The position numbers and the translations under genes were made by a program. A stretch of DNA of 64,000 bases from UBA2784 sp964494625 (GTDB lineage: Bacteria; Pseudomonadota; Alphaproteobacteria; Micropepsales; Micropepsaceae), in assembly GCA_964494625.1 (NCBI GenBank), contig CAZBRT010000003.1:1-64000 (forward strand). Direction: 5' to 3'. Shown piece after piece: positions 42,854 through 50,980 of the stretch (position 1 is the first letter of the stretch; every line of letters begins with the position of its first letter). The notes beneath the pieces are model-generated. The model did no database searches and was not told where the DNA came from. It saw nothing but the letters and a program-made list of their open reading frames with translations.

Positions 42854-43180
42854 ATGTCCGGTTTCGAGACCCGCAAGAAGGGCCAGGAAAACAAGTTCGC
42901 GCATGACGAAGAGATGAAGTTCAAGGCGCAAGCCCGGCGCAACAAGCTGTTGGGCCTTTGGGTTGCCGAAAAACTGGGGCTTTCAGGTGACGCCGCCGCC
43001 GAATACGCCAAGTCGGTGGTCAAGGCTGACTTTGAGGAAGCGGGCGACGACGATGTTTTCCGCAAGGTGAAAGCCGATCTGGCCGCCAAAGGCGTCGCGC
43101 TTTCGGATCATCAGCTCCGTCGCGAGATGGACGAACTGATGCAGACCGCCCTCACGCAGGTGAAGACGGAGACGAAGTAA
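42854..43180 (+). CDS. F1F0-ATPase inhibitor zeta subunit (DUF1476)
   Basis: 108 residues. In Paracoccus this alphaproteobacterial family binds F1-ATPase and blocks ATP hydrolysis, preventing wasteful reverse rotation. The family pattern is clear: SGFETRKKGQENKFAHDEEM (inhibitory N-terminus), KFKAQARRNKLLGLWVAEKLGL, then an acidic helical domain (VVKADFEEAGDDDVFRKV). Start is supported by AAGGAG upstream of ATG 42854. Not next to the atp operon, which is usual for this family. Confidence 0.93.
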   Translation: MSGFETRKKGQENKFAHDEEMKFKAQARRNKLLGLWVAEKLGLSGDAAAEYAKSVVKADFEEAGDDDVFRKVKADLAAKGVALSDHQLRREMDELMQTALTQVKTETK

Positions 43181-43186
43181 TCCGGC

Positions 43187-44530
43187 CTAGAGGCCAAGCC
43201 ACTGCAGGCCCAGTCCCAATAGCGCGAAGGCGGCGATCAAGATTGCCACGCCTGTCTTGAATCGCAAGACGGCGACGAGAGCTGCTGCGGTCAAGAGGGA
43301 AGCGGGCAGGTTGAGCGTTGCAAAGTCGGGCATCAGAAGCGTGACCGGTCCAAAGGAGCGGACCGTCAGCTCGCCGAACAGCACATGCAGCGCAAACCAC
43401 AGCGACAGGTTCAGGATCACGCCGACGACGGCCGCCGTGATCGCGGCCAGGGCCGACGACAGGCGCGGGCGCGTGTGCAGCGTCTCGGCATAGGGTGCGC
43501 CCGCAAAAATCATCAGGAACGACGGCACGAACGTGACCCACAGGGTCAGCATCGCGCCCGCCATGCCTGCCAGCACCGGATCAAGGCCGGTATCCGCGCG
43601 CGCGGCGGCAAGATAGCCGACATGCTGCAGCACCAGGATGAGCGGGCCGGGTGTTGTTTCGGCCAATGCAAGCCCGTGGAGCATTTCGGGGGCGGTCAGC
43701 CAGTTCCGCGTCTCGACCGCATGCGCGGCGACGTGGCTCAGAACGGCATAGGCGCCGCCAAAGGTGACGATTGCCGTCTCGCTGAAGAAGCGGGCGATGT
43801 CATCCCACACGGTTCCCGGCAGAATGACCGCGATCAATCCGACCGGTGCCAGCCAGAGGGTGAGCCAGATGCCGATAGTCACCATCGTGCCACTGATATC
43901 GCGGCGCTCCGGATTGATCTCGCCCGCATCAATCGCGTGATCGAGGGCGCCTTTCTCTGGCCCCTTGCCTTTCGCGTGGCCGCCGCCGGCAAACCATGCG
44001 GCACCCAGAAGAAGGCCGGCCAGGCCCGACGCCAAGACGATCAGCGGGAACGGCGCATCGAAAAAGAACAGCGCGACAAAGGCCAAGGCGGCAACCGCCC
44101 ACGCCGCGCTTGTCTTGAGCGCGCGCCGGGCGACGCGCAGGAGTGCTTCCACCACAATCGCCAGCACGGCACATTTGATGCCGAAGAACATCGCCTGCAG
44201 CCAACCCGCATCGGTGAAGGCAGCATAGAGCGCGCTTAGAGCCAGCATCACCAGCGCGCCGGGCAGGATGAACAGAAGCCCTGCTGCCAGCCCGCCCCGC
44301 ACCCCATGCATCAGCCAACCGATATAGGTCGCCAGCTGCTGCGCCTCTGGCCCCGGCAGCAACATGCAGTAATTGAGCGCATTCAGGAAACGCGCTTCGC
44401 CGATCCATTTTCTCTCATCCACCAGCATGCGGTGCATGAGCGCGATTTGTCCGGCCGGTCCGCCGAAATTGATGCAGCCGATATGCGCAAAAGTGCGGAT
44501 CAGCGCCGCAAAGGAAGGAAGCATGGTCAT
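43187..44530 (-). CDS. chrA: Chromate transporter ChrA (two-domain form)
   Basis: 447-residue inner-membrane protein with about ten hydrophobic segments in two homologous halves. Each half starts with a chromate-transporter motif: FAHIGCINFGGPAGQIALMHR in the first and FSETAIVTFGGAYAVLSHVA in the second; LPGPEAQQLATYIG and TTPGPLILVLQHVGYLAA follow. It exports chromate using the membrane potential. Start taken at ATG 44530 (another at 44524). Downstream of chrB with a 10-base gap. Confidence 0.93.
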   Translation of the reverse strand: MTMLPSFAALIRTFAHIGCINFGGPAGQIALMHRMLVDERKWIGEARFLNALNYCMLLPGPEAQQLATYIGWLMHGVRGGLAAGLLFILPGALVMLALSALYAAFTDAGWLQAMFFGIKCAVLAIVVEALLRVARRALKTSAAWAVAALAFVALFFFDAPFPLIVLASGLAGLLLGAAWFAGGGHAKGKGPEKGALDHAIDAGEINPERRDISGTMVTIGIWLTLWLAPVGLIAVILPGTVWDDIARFFSETAIVTFGGAYAVLSHVAAHAVETRNWLTAPEMLHGLALAETTPGPLILVLQHVGYLAAARADTGLDPVLAGMAGAMLTLWVTFVPSFLMIFAGAPYAETLHTRPRLSSALAAITAAVVGVILNLSLWFALHVLFGELTVRSFGPVTLLMPDFATLNLPASLLTAAALVAVLRFKTGVAILIAAFALLGLGLQWLGL

Positions 44531-44540
44531 CGATTCCGCA

Positions 44541-45080
44541 TCACGCGATCTTGGGTGGCCAATTGTGGGTCTCGCCCTTGGCGTCCACGAGATAGCGGAA
44601 GAGCGCATCATAGACAACGAGTCCATGCTTCAGCATTTCGAGGTCATCGGCAAAATTCCGCGAAAGGCCAAGCGATACGGCATAGAGGCCGGCTGACCAA
44701 GGTGTCAGATCAAGGCGCGACGTATCAGCGCCGCGCACGATCAACGCCAGGTCAGCAAGGCCGGGCGCATCAAGCGCAAAGCGGTTCATGAAGGCGTCGA
44801 ACGTGCACAATTCGCCATCATGCTCCAAGGGCGCGCCGGGAATGTCATAGGCGACCGCGTTTTCGCGCGATGCTGCAGCGAACACTTCATTTGGTGGCAC
44901 ATAAAGGAACTGCGCCTTGGGGTCGATGAAACGCAAGATCAGCCACGGGCAGGCGATGCGGTCGATCTTGGGACGCTCGCGGGTGACCCAGCGTGTGGGT
45001 CGGCGCGCGCCGAAAAGCGCGGTCAGCTCATTTTCGATAAGTTGATTGGGTAATGGACGCGGTGTGGTGACGGGCTGCAT
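44541..45080 (-). CDS. chrB: Chromate-resistance protein ChrB (C-terminal-domain form)
   Basis: 179 residues containing the ChrB domain: RWVTRERPKIDRIACPWLILRFIDP, PGAPLEHDGELCTFDAFM and the helical C-terminus. It acts as chromate sensor/regulator or accessory factor for ChrA. The N-terminal DNA-binding-type region of full-length ChrB proteins is missing, so this is the short form. Start at 45080 has GAGGAG. A 15-bp palindrome (TCCCGC-GCG-GCGGGA, 45135-45149) lies 55 bases upstream and may be its operator. Confidence 0.88.
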   Translation of the reverse strand: MQPVTTPRPLPNQLIENELTALFGARRPTRWVTRERPKIDRIACPWLILRFIDPKAQFLYVPPNEVFAAASRENAVAYDIPGAPLEHDGELCTFDAFMNRFALDAPGLADLALIVRGADTSRLDLTPWSAGLYAVSLGLSRNFADDLEMLKHGLVVYDALFRYLVDAKGETHNWPPKIA

Positions 45081-45277
45081 CAGACAAGTCTCCTCGTGGT
45101 CAAACGAGGCAGAACTTGGATGGTTGCCCATCTATCCCGCGCGGCGGGACCAAAACACCGGGGGTCTGCCGATCCCCGATGCGCGAACTTTATGTCCAAT
45201 GGACGCGGCAGCGCAAGGGGCTGTAGGTATTGGCGCGAGACAGGGTGCAGATAATCTTGCGAGGACAGAATACACGG

Positions 45278-45628
45278 ATGGCCTATCTCATCCTCAAAGC
45301 GCTGCTTTCCGGCATCATCGTTGCCATCGTCTCGGAGGTTGCCAAGCGTTATCCGGGGCTGGGCGGTCTCATTGCGTCGCTGCCGCTTGTCTCCGTGCTC
45401 GGCATGATGTGGCTGTGGCGTGACACCAGCGATGCCACACGCATGGCGGCCCATTCGGAAGCGACATTCTGGTATGTGCTGCCGTCGCTGCCGATGTTTC
45501 TCGTTATCCCTGTGCTGTTGCGCCATGGGATCAGCTTCTGGCTTGCACTTGCGGCGGGATGCATTCTCACCATGGCGCTCTATGCGTTGATGATCTGGGC
45601 AGGGCCGAAATTTGGCCTGAAAATCTGA
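45278..45628 (+). CDS. DUF3147-family membrane protein
   Basis: 116 residues with four hydrophobic segments (about 3-22, 29-48, 67-86, 92-112). The N-terminal LILKALLSGIIVAIVSEVAKRYPGLGGLIASLPLVSVL matches the DUF3147 family of small inner-membrane proteins of unknown function. Start at ATG 45278 begins directly at the first helix. Divergent from chrB and convergent with the propeller gene. Confidence 0.8.
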   Translation: MAYLILKALLSGIIVAIVSEVAKRYPGLGGLIASLPLVSVLGMMWLWRDTSDATRMAAHSEATFWYVLPSLPMFLVIPVLLRHGISFWLALAAGCILTMALYALMIWAGPKFGLKI

Positions 45629-45631
45629 GAC

Positions 45632-47251
45632 CTATTCCCACCTCAGCCGCATCAGCGAATTATCCAGGTCGCCTGCCACAAAGATCGTGCCGTCAGGCGA
45701 CAGCGCCACACCGGACTTGATGAAGGTCGCAGGCACGCCCAGAGGTGCGGGAAGACCCATCGGCAGGTCGCAGGCGATATCGCTCTTGTGCCCCGTCTGC
45801 ACATTGAAGCGCACGACGCATTGGCGCCCGACTTCGGTGATGATGAGGGTTTCGTCGAGATCAATGGTCAGGCCCTCGGGCGCGGCAAGCCCCTCGGCAA
45901 TCGTTGTGCGCATGCTGTCAAAGCCAAGGTGGGTGATGCGTCCCGCGCTGCTCTCGACGACATAGAGCCCCTTGCCGTCGGGCGACAGGGCAAGGGCTGA
46001 AGGTCCCATCACTTCACTGGCAAAGCTCTCGGGTTCGCCACCGGTGATGGCGACGCGGGAAATGCGCGCGGGCGCTGCCTCCGCCACATAGATATAGCCG
46101 TCGCCGCCATCAATGGCGGTCATCGGGGCGGCAAGGTTGTGGATCGTCGTCTTGAGGGCAAAAGTTTCCGCGTCGCGCAGCTGCACCGAGCCGCCAAAGA
46201 AGCTGGTGACGATGATCGTTGCGCCATCCGCCGACATCGCAATGTCGCTGGCATATTCCATGTCGGACGACCACATGCGCGCCAAAGTCGCCACAGCGCC
46301 GTCGGGTGCCACCTTGCGGATCGCGAATGTGTCGGCGACGAGAACGGTGCCATCCGGTGCCATGGCAATGCCGCCCGTCGTGGCAAGCGCGCCTTTCACG
46401 ATCACGCGCGATGCGCCGGTAGCGGGATCGACTTCTTCGATCGAATTGTCCGCCATGTTGGAGACAAAGATCATGCCATCGGCGCGGATGGCGAGATTGT
46501 CGAGGGCAGGAAGAAGCGTTGTGACAACCGATTTTTCGCCGCTCGCTACATCAATACGCCAAAGTTCGCCCGTTGCCGTATCAATCGCATAGAGTTTGCC
46601 GTCGGGTCCGAAATTGGCGGCGGCGGGTATCCTGAAGCCGTCGGCGACGACTGTCTGGGCGCCGGTTGCCGGGTCCACGCGCGCGATCACGCCCTTGAAC
46701 CAGATCGGACCATAGATCATGCCATCGGCGCCGATCTCGAATCCGTTCAGGCCGCCCAGATCCGCAGCGATCTGCACGGGCGCGATGCGGGCTTTCGGGT
46801 GCATGCGCCACAGACCATCACCGAAGAAAACCTGTGTCACGTACAGCGTGTCATCGGGCGTAAAGTCAAGTGAATTGGCACCGGGCAGACCGCTTGCCAG
46901 AACGGCTTGCGTGCCATCGGGATATCGCACGCGCACCTCGCCGGTCAGGATGGATGTCCAGGCCATGGTGCCGTCGGAAGCAAAAGCGATGTCATCGGCC
47001 ATGCCCTCGGGCCGCGCCACGAAATTGGTGACCTCGCCGGTTTCAGCATTCACGCGGTCGATGGTCTGTCCAACGACGCTGCCCGCGTAGAGGTTGTCCT
47101 CGGCATCAAAGGCAAGCCCATGCACGCCATGAAAGGCCGAGCCAGGCACGACCACTTCCGTCCGCCAACCGCCGCCTTCCTCTTCTGCCAGGGCAATGGG
47201 GGCCGCGGAGGCAAGCAGGGCTGCGGCGAGATATTTGAGGGCAGAGCGCAT
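45632..47251 (-). CDS. Exported NHL/SMP-30-like beta-propeller protein
   Basis: 539 residues with a signal peptide (YLAAALLASAAPIALA). The rest is built of about ten to twelve blades with recurring D-G-x-[IL]-Y-V-[AS] elements such as DNLYAG, DTLYVTQ, DGMIYGP, DGKLYAID, DGMIFVSN and DGTIFVAGD, enough for two six-bladed or one large propeller. SMP-30/NHL relatives are gluconolactonases or binding scaffolds; no catalytic set is evident. ATG 47251 has AAGGAG at six bases, whereas the ATG at 47257 abuts it. Follows the nitroreductase gene by 21 bases in an apparent operon. Confidence 0.82.
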   Translation of the reverse strand: MRSALKYLAAALLASAAPIALAEEEGGGWRTEVVVPGSAFHGVHGLAFDAEDNLYAGSVVGQTIDRVNAETGEVTNFVARPEGMADDIAFASDGTMAWTSILTGEVRVRYPDGTQAVLASGLPGANSLDFTPDDTLYVTQVFFGDGLWRMHPKARIAPVQIAADLGGLNGFEIGADGMIYGPIWFKGVIARVDPATGAQTVVADGFRIPAAANFGPDGKLYAIDTATGELWRIDVASGEKSVVTTLLPALDNLAIRADGMIFVSNMADNSIEEVDPATGASRVIVKGALATTGGIAMAPDGTVLVADTFAIRKVAPDGAVATLARMWSSDMEYASDIAMSADGATIIVTSFFGGSVQLRDAETFALKTTIHNLAAPMTAIDGGDGYIYVAEAAPARISRVAITGGEPESFASEVMGPSALALSPDGKGLYVVESSAGRITHLGFDSMRTTIAEGLAAPEGLTIDLDETLIITEVGRQCVVRFNVQTGHKSDIACDLPMGLPAPLGVPATFIKSGVALSPDGTIFVAGDLDNSLMRLRWE

Positions 47252-47272
47252 GATCATCTCCTTGAGGCCGGT

Positions 47273-47947
47273 TCAGGCAAAACCGCGGAAGGTCGCGTAT
47301 TCTGCCAGGGGCGCGCGTTCGGTGCGCAGGCTGTTGATCGGGTTCTTGTTGTCGATATAGCCAAGGCCCATGCCGGCAAACATGATGTAGTCGTCGTTCA
47401 CGCCGAGGAATTCCTTGACGGTCCTGGGCCAGATGCCCCAGGCCTCCTGCGCGCAGGTGTGAAGCCCGTGCTCGCGCGCCATGAGCATGATCGACTGCAT
47501 GAACATGCCAAGATCGGCCCATTGGCCCTGCTGCATGATCCGGTCGATCAGGAAAAACATGGCCACAGGCGCATCGAAAAACGCGAAATTCTTTGCAAAG
47601 ATCTCCAGGCGCTTCATCTTGTCTTCGCGCGCGATGTTCAGGGTCGCATACATCGCTTCGCCGACGCGGAAGCGGCGGGTGCGGTAGGGCTCCTTCAGGT
47701 CGGGCGGATAGATGTGATATTCGCTGCCTTCGCCCATCGGCGTCGTTTTCATCTTCTCGCGGATGATGTTGAGAAAGCGGTCACGCTCGGCTCCGGCGAC
47801 CACATGCACGTTCCAGGGCTGAAGATTGCCGCCCGAGGGCGCACGCGCCGCGGTTTCGATGATCGCCCGCACGGTTTTTTCGGGAACGGGAGTCGGCAGG
47901 AAGGCGCGCACGCTTTGGCGCGTCATCAGGGCGTCGGATACTTTCAT
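47273..47947 (-). CDS. Nitroreductase-family flavoprotein
   Basis: 224 residues, FMN-dependent NAD(P)H oxidoreductase fold. RQSVRAFLPTPVPEKTVRAIIETAARAPSGGNLQPW is the FMN-binding signature, with the central ADLGMFMQSIMLMAREHGL helix and the C-terminal GMGLGYIDNKNPINSLRTER. Usual substrates are quinones, nitroaromatics or flavins. It leads a two-gene unit with the propeller protein. Confidence 0.92.
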   Translation of the reverse strand: MKVSDALMTRQSVRAFLPTPVPEKTVRAIIETAARAPSGGNLQPWNVHVVAGAERDRFLNIIREKMKTTPMGEGSEYHIYPPDLKEPYRTRRFRVGEAMYATLNIAREDKMKRLEIFAKNFAFFDAPVAMFFLIDRIMQQGQWADLGMFMQSIMLMAREHGLHTCAQEAWGIWPRTVKEFLGVNDDYIMFAGMGLGYIDNKNPINSLRTERAPLAEYATFRGFA

Positions 47948-48009
47948 CGGGGCACTCCGGCAATGGCGTTGTCAGCCATCCTTAGCATTGCCGGAGGAGT
48001 GACGGAAGG

Positions 48010-48075
48010 AAGGGGTTTGTGTTCGCTGCGCTCACACAAACCCCTTGCGCTCCGCTCACCCCTTTTATCAAAGGG
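48010..48075. terminator. Pair of hairpins between the glycine-zipper gene and the nitroreductase gene
   Basis: A 12-bp perfect stem AAGGGGTTTGTG / CACAAACCCCTT (48010-48021 with 48035-48046) and a small hairpin CCCTTT-TATC-AAAGGG (48060-48075). Both follow the stop of the minus-strand surface-antigen gene, so they probably end its transcript, though no T-tract follows. CGCTGCGCTCA and GCGCTCCGCTCA inside the region are near-repeats of each other. Confidence 0.6.
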
Positions 48076-48113
48076 TATACGGAAGAAGTATTCAACATAT
48101 CAGCTGCATCGAC

Positions 48114-48746
48114 TTACCGGCGGCGGCGGTAGCCGTCGTCGTAATCGTCTTCGTCGTAATAGGCGCTGTCGTCATAGGCGCTCTCGTTATAACCCGTGCC
48201 GTCGTCGATAATGCGCCAGGTGCCATCGCTGCGGCGGCAGGCAACACCCGTGGCGGTTTCACGGCGGCCTTCGACGAAGATCGTCTGGGTGAACTCGCGG
48301 CAGGTGCGGCCATGATCGTCGCGATAGGTGTCGCGGGCTTCGATATAGCCATAGTCGTCCGAATAGGGGTTGTCCCAGCGCGTGCGGTGGTCGCCATCGT
48401 CGTACTCGAATGCCTCATAATAGGCGTCGCGCTGATAGTAGTTGTTGCAGCGGCGGTCATCCGCGATGCGGTTGCCGAGTGCACCACCCAGAAGGACGCC
48501 GGCAATGGTTGCAACGGTGCGGCCGCGGCCCCTGCCGAACTGGTTGCCGATCACGCCGCCTGCGACGGCTCCGATGATCGTGCCGGCGGCAACGTCACCA
48601 CGGTCGGCGCAATAATGCTCGTAGGGGCGGCGATGATTGTCGTCGCGGTGGCGCGAGCCTGCCATGGCCTGCGGCGCTGCAAGCGGCAGGGCCATGACGG
48701 CGACAAGACCGGCGACCATCGCCTTGCGGATTGAAGTGGAAAACAT
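48114..48746 (-). CDS. 17-kDa surface-antigen-like glycine-zipper protein
   Basis: 210 residues with signal peptide (MVAGLVAVMALPLAAPQAMA). A glycine-zipper 2TM domain occupies residues ~50-90 (AAGTIIGAVAGGVIGNQFG and IAGVLLGGALGNRIA), as in rickettsial 17-kDa antigens and SlyB-like outer-membrane proteins. The C-terminal part has RTCREFTQTIFVEGRRETATGVACRRSDGTWRI, a common surface-antigen domain, and ends in a Tyr/Asp-rich tail (YDDSAYYDEDDYDDGYRRRR). Start supported by AAAAGGAGAGG. Probably outer-membrane or envelope structural protein. Confidence 0.82.
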   Translation of the reverse strand: MFSTSIRKAMVAGLVAVMALPLAAPQAMAGSRHRDDNHRRPYEHYCADRGDVAAGTIIGAVAGGVIGNQFGRGRGRTVATIAGVLLGGALGNRIADDRRCNNYYQRDAYYEAFEYDDGDHRTRWDNPYSDDYGYIEARDTYRDDHGRTCREFTQTIFVEGRRETATGVACRRSDGTWRIIDDGTGYNESAYDDSAYYDEDDYDDGYRRRR

Positions 48747-48868
48747 GCGCCTCTCCTTTTCATGATGGGCGCTTCGCGCACCCTTGAGGGTTTCTTCCCC
48801 CCTCAACTGGCGCGCACAATCGCAAGCCTGGCCTGAACCGGGCATGAACGCAGAAAGCGCAGCAAAAA

Positions 48869-49531
48869 TCAGAGGTTGAGAAGGCGCTCGGCCAGCGAGC
48901 CCTTGGAAGGCGGCGCATCGATGAACTCGATGGCGGCGCCTTTTTCATGGTGACGCACCACGCGGCCCTGCATGCGGCCAATGACGATCAGGGAGCCTAG
49001 CGGCGGCGGCACGGTTGCGGCTATCGACACGCCGCCGAGTGAAAGATCCAGCACGCGGCAGTCGAGCTCGCGCCCGTCGGCCATGAAGAGGCGCGTGCGG
49101 TGTTCCGTGTCGGAGCGGTCATGGCGGCGCAGATCTTCCAGATGCGCGTAGTTGCGGTTGGCGTGCCAGGTCAGGCGCTCGGCCAGACGGTCGCGCTTGG
49201 CCTGGGTGGTGTCGAGCCTGACGGCAAAGCCGCTTTCCATGTGCCGCACGACGCTGCCTTCAACGCGGCCGATGTCTTCAATGTAGATGATGATCTTCGT
49301 GCCGGTGCCCGGGCACATTTCGGGTTCGCAGGCGATCGCGATGCCGCCGGGTGACATGTCGATGACATGGCCCGCATGTTCGGTGCCACCCGCCGTCATG
49401 AAACGCAGCGCAAGTGCGATGACGACACGACGATGCACGCGCTGGTCAGCCAGAATTCCCTGCAGGAAGGCAGTGCGCCGTTCCAACGGTCCATTCAGGC
49501 CAGAAGCTGGGGCGGTTTCGGGCGCCGTCAT
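48869..49531 (-). CDS. Tandem PilZ-domain protein
   Basis: 220 residues holding two PilZ-like domains. The first (about 25-125) has the c-di-GMP signature: RVHRR near the N-terminus and D-M-S-P-G-G-I-A-I. The second (about 135-215) has D-L-S-L-G-G-V-S-I but a less clear arginine motif, so it may be a structural copy. No membrane segment. Such proteins are cytosolic c-di-GMP receptors that tune motility or surface traits; its neighbours are envelope protein genes. Confidence 0.82.
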   Translation of the reverse strand: MTAPETAPASGLNGPLERRTAFLQGILADQRVHRRVVIALALRFMTAGGTEHAGHVIDMSPGGIAIACEPEMCPGTGTKIIIYIEDIGRVEGSVVRHMESGFAVRLDTTQAKRDRLAERLTWHANRNYAHLEDLRRHDRSDTEHRTRLFMADGRELDCRVLDLSLGGVSIAATVPPPLGSLIVIGRMQGRVVRHHEKGAAIEFIDAPPSKGSLAERLLNL

Positions 49532-49553
49532 CGTCAGGAAAAATCCGCGTTCA

Positions 49554-49579
49554 CGCCCTCCCGGCAGGGGAGAGGGCGG
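49554..49579. repeat. Palindromic intergenic repeat
   Basis: CGCCCTC-CC-GGCA-GGGG-AGAGGGCGG: inverted arms with a four-base loop, GC-rich, lying in the PilZ-gene leader. Its core resembles the palindromes near 12808 and 34951. An AT-rich tract (GTTTTTAACAATGATTGGG) follows. Confidence 0.55.
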
Positions 49580-49643
49580 TCCTTGGCGTTTTTAACAATG
49601 ATTGGGTAAACAGCCGGTTAGGGGATGGTTCCGCCCCAAATGA

Positions 49644-49697
49644 GAACGGCCGGAAGGCCTTCGCCCCCCGGCCGTTCAGCCAGACCCTAACGGTCTG
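49644..49697 (-). terminator. Double hairpin after the Cys/Gly/His-rich protein gene
   Basis: Two stems just past the stop of the minus-strand gene: CAGACC-CTAAC-GGTCTG (49681-49697) and a perfect 10-bp stem GAACGGCCGG / CCGGCCGTTC (49644-49653 with 49668-49677). There is no long T-tract but the stems are strong; a terminator or mRNA-stabilising element is likely. Confidence 0.65.
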
Positions 49698-49713
49698 TTA
49701 CCAGCCGATCAGC

Positions 49714-50658
49714 CTACCAGCCGAACGATTGGCCGACGCCCCCGTCGAGAAACATGCCGGACAGGTCCATGCCGTCTTCCACGGCCTCATCCACGCGGAC
49801 CCGCACTTCCATGCGCATTGTGAAGAAAATGTCGCCCGCACCATATTTGCGCAGCAGGCGGCGCTCGGTGCACTCGGCCATGGCCTTGCGCGGCACGCAT
49901 TTGATCATGCCGCCCTTCCAGTGGCCAAGCGCTTCGCCGGCGGCGCATTCCAGCGTCTCGCCGCCATCAAACACGGCCGCCATGCCCTTTTCGGACTCGA
50001 CGACCGACCCGATGGTCACGCGCAGCTTTGTGCCTTCGATGCAGCGGTAAAGCTCGCCCTCGTAGCCGATGTCGAGCCAGGTGTTGCCGTCAACGCGGCT
50101 GGCGGGATGCTCGGTGCCATCGGCGGCCACGCAGACAGCGCGCAGCGCCTTCACGACCGTTCCTTCGCGCAACTCCCAGCGGCCGGTCTCGACATTGAGC
50201 GAGCCGAGCGGTGTGGGAACGCGGTTGATGTAATAGAAGCTTGAACTGCCGCCCTTCACATAGACGTTGTTCTCGACATTGTTGTTGACGATCACGGTTG
50301 CTTCCGCGCTGGCATGGGCTTCGGCTGACGCATGTGCGCCGCCATGCCCGCCACCATGTCCGCCGCCGTGGCCACCACCGCATCCACCGCCGCCGCCGCA
50401 ACCGCCGCCGCCATAGGTGTTGATGCGCGGGATCGAGATGTTGATGTTCGGGATGCCGATGCTGATGGGCGGCACCTGAGGAATGTCGATCTGTGGCGGG
50501 CGATATCCGCCACCGCAGCCACCGCCGCCGCAACCGCCACCGCCATCGCCACCGTCATTGCCGCGCTCGCCGGCAAGCGCTGACGCGCCGAACGCGCCTG
50601 CGGCCGAGGTTACGACTGCAAAAACCATCGCCGAAAAGAGCTTTGCGCCCGTACGCAT
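49714..50658 (-). CDS. Exported Cys/Gly/His-rich protein of unknown function
   Basis: 314 residues with signal peptide (LFSAMVFAVVTSAAGAFGASALA). The mature N-terminal third is a low-complexity run of GGGGCGGG and GGGHGGGH units around a proline/isoleucine linker (IDIPQVPPISIGIPNINISI), then duplicated HASAEA. The C-terminal two thirds are a normal globular sequence with six or more cysteines (AVCVAADG, LYRCIEG, LECAAGE, IKCVPRKAMAECTERR). Clustered Cys and His suggest metal binding or cross-linking at the surface. A CtrA box lies 104 bases upstream. Start supported by GAAGGGAGAAC. No family recognised. Confidence 0.78.
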   Translation of the reverse strand: MRTGAKLFSAMVFAVVTSAAGAFGASALAGERGNDGGDGGGGCGGGGCGGGYRPPQIDIPQVPPISIGIPNINISIPRINTYGGGGCGGGGGCGGGHGGGHGGGHGGAHASAEAHASAEATVIVNNNVENNVYVKGGSSSFYYINRVPTPLGSLNVETGRWELREGTVVKALRAVCVAADGTEHPASRVDGNTWLDIGYEGELYRCIEGTKLRVTIGSVVESEKGMAAVFDGGETLECAAGEALGHWKGGMIKCVPRKAMAECTERRLLRKYGAGDIFFTMRMEVRVRVDEAVEDGMDLSGMFLDGGVGQSFGW

Positions 50659-50761
50659 CGGCTGTTCTCCCTTCAATACATCGCGGCGCATCCAGTCGCG
50701 CCGACTTTCCTCATCGGGTTTCCGACCATGACACACAGCGTGCGCCGCCATGCCCGGAACC

Positions 50762-50776
50762 TTAAGAAAGCGTTAA
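50762..50776. promoter_or_regulatory. CtrA-binding box
   Basis: TTAA-GAAAGCG-TTAA, a perfect match to the full CtrA recognition sequence TTAA-N7-TTAA. It lies in the 322-base divergent region between the Cys/Gly/His-rich protein gene (104 bases away) and the PAS_5 gene (205 bases away). CtrA is the cell-cycle master regulator of alphaproteobacteria. The remainder of the region (50659-50980) shows no other element or convincing small gene. Confidence 0.75.
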
Positions 50777-50980
50777 TCGCCCTTGCGCGCCTTGCCTGCA
50801 TGCCTTGTGCCACGGCGTACATGACCCATTCCGGCACAGGTGGTTGCGTGCCTGCGGCGGCGCGACGCTCTGGCATGGGGCGTGCTTTTCACCTCCTCAA
50901 GCACGGCATGGCCTTCCTGTTCTGGATCAAGGCGGCACATGTCCGGGAAAAAATGGTTCGGGTGTCAGCGGGTTATCCTC

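Noticed and set aside
46907..48211. Plus-strand open frame (434 codons) across the propeller and nitroreductase genes
   Set aside because: Spans two clear minus-strand genes; shadow frame without motif.
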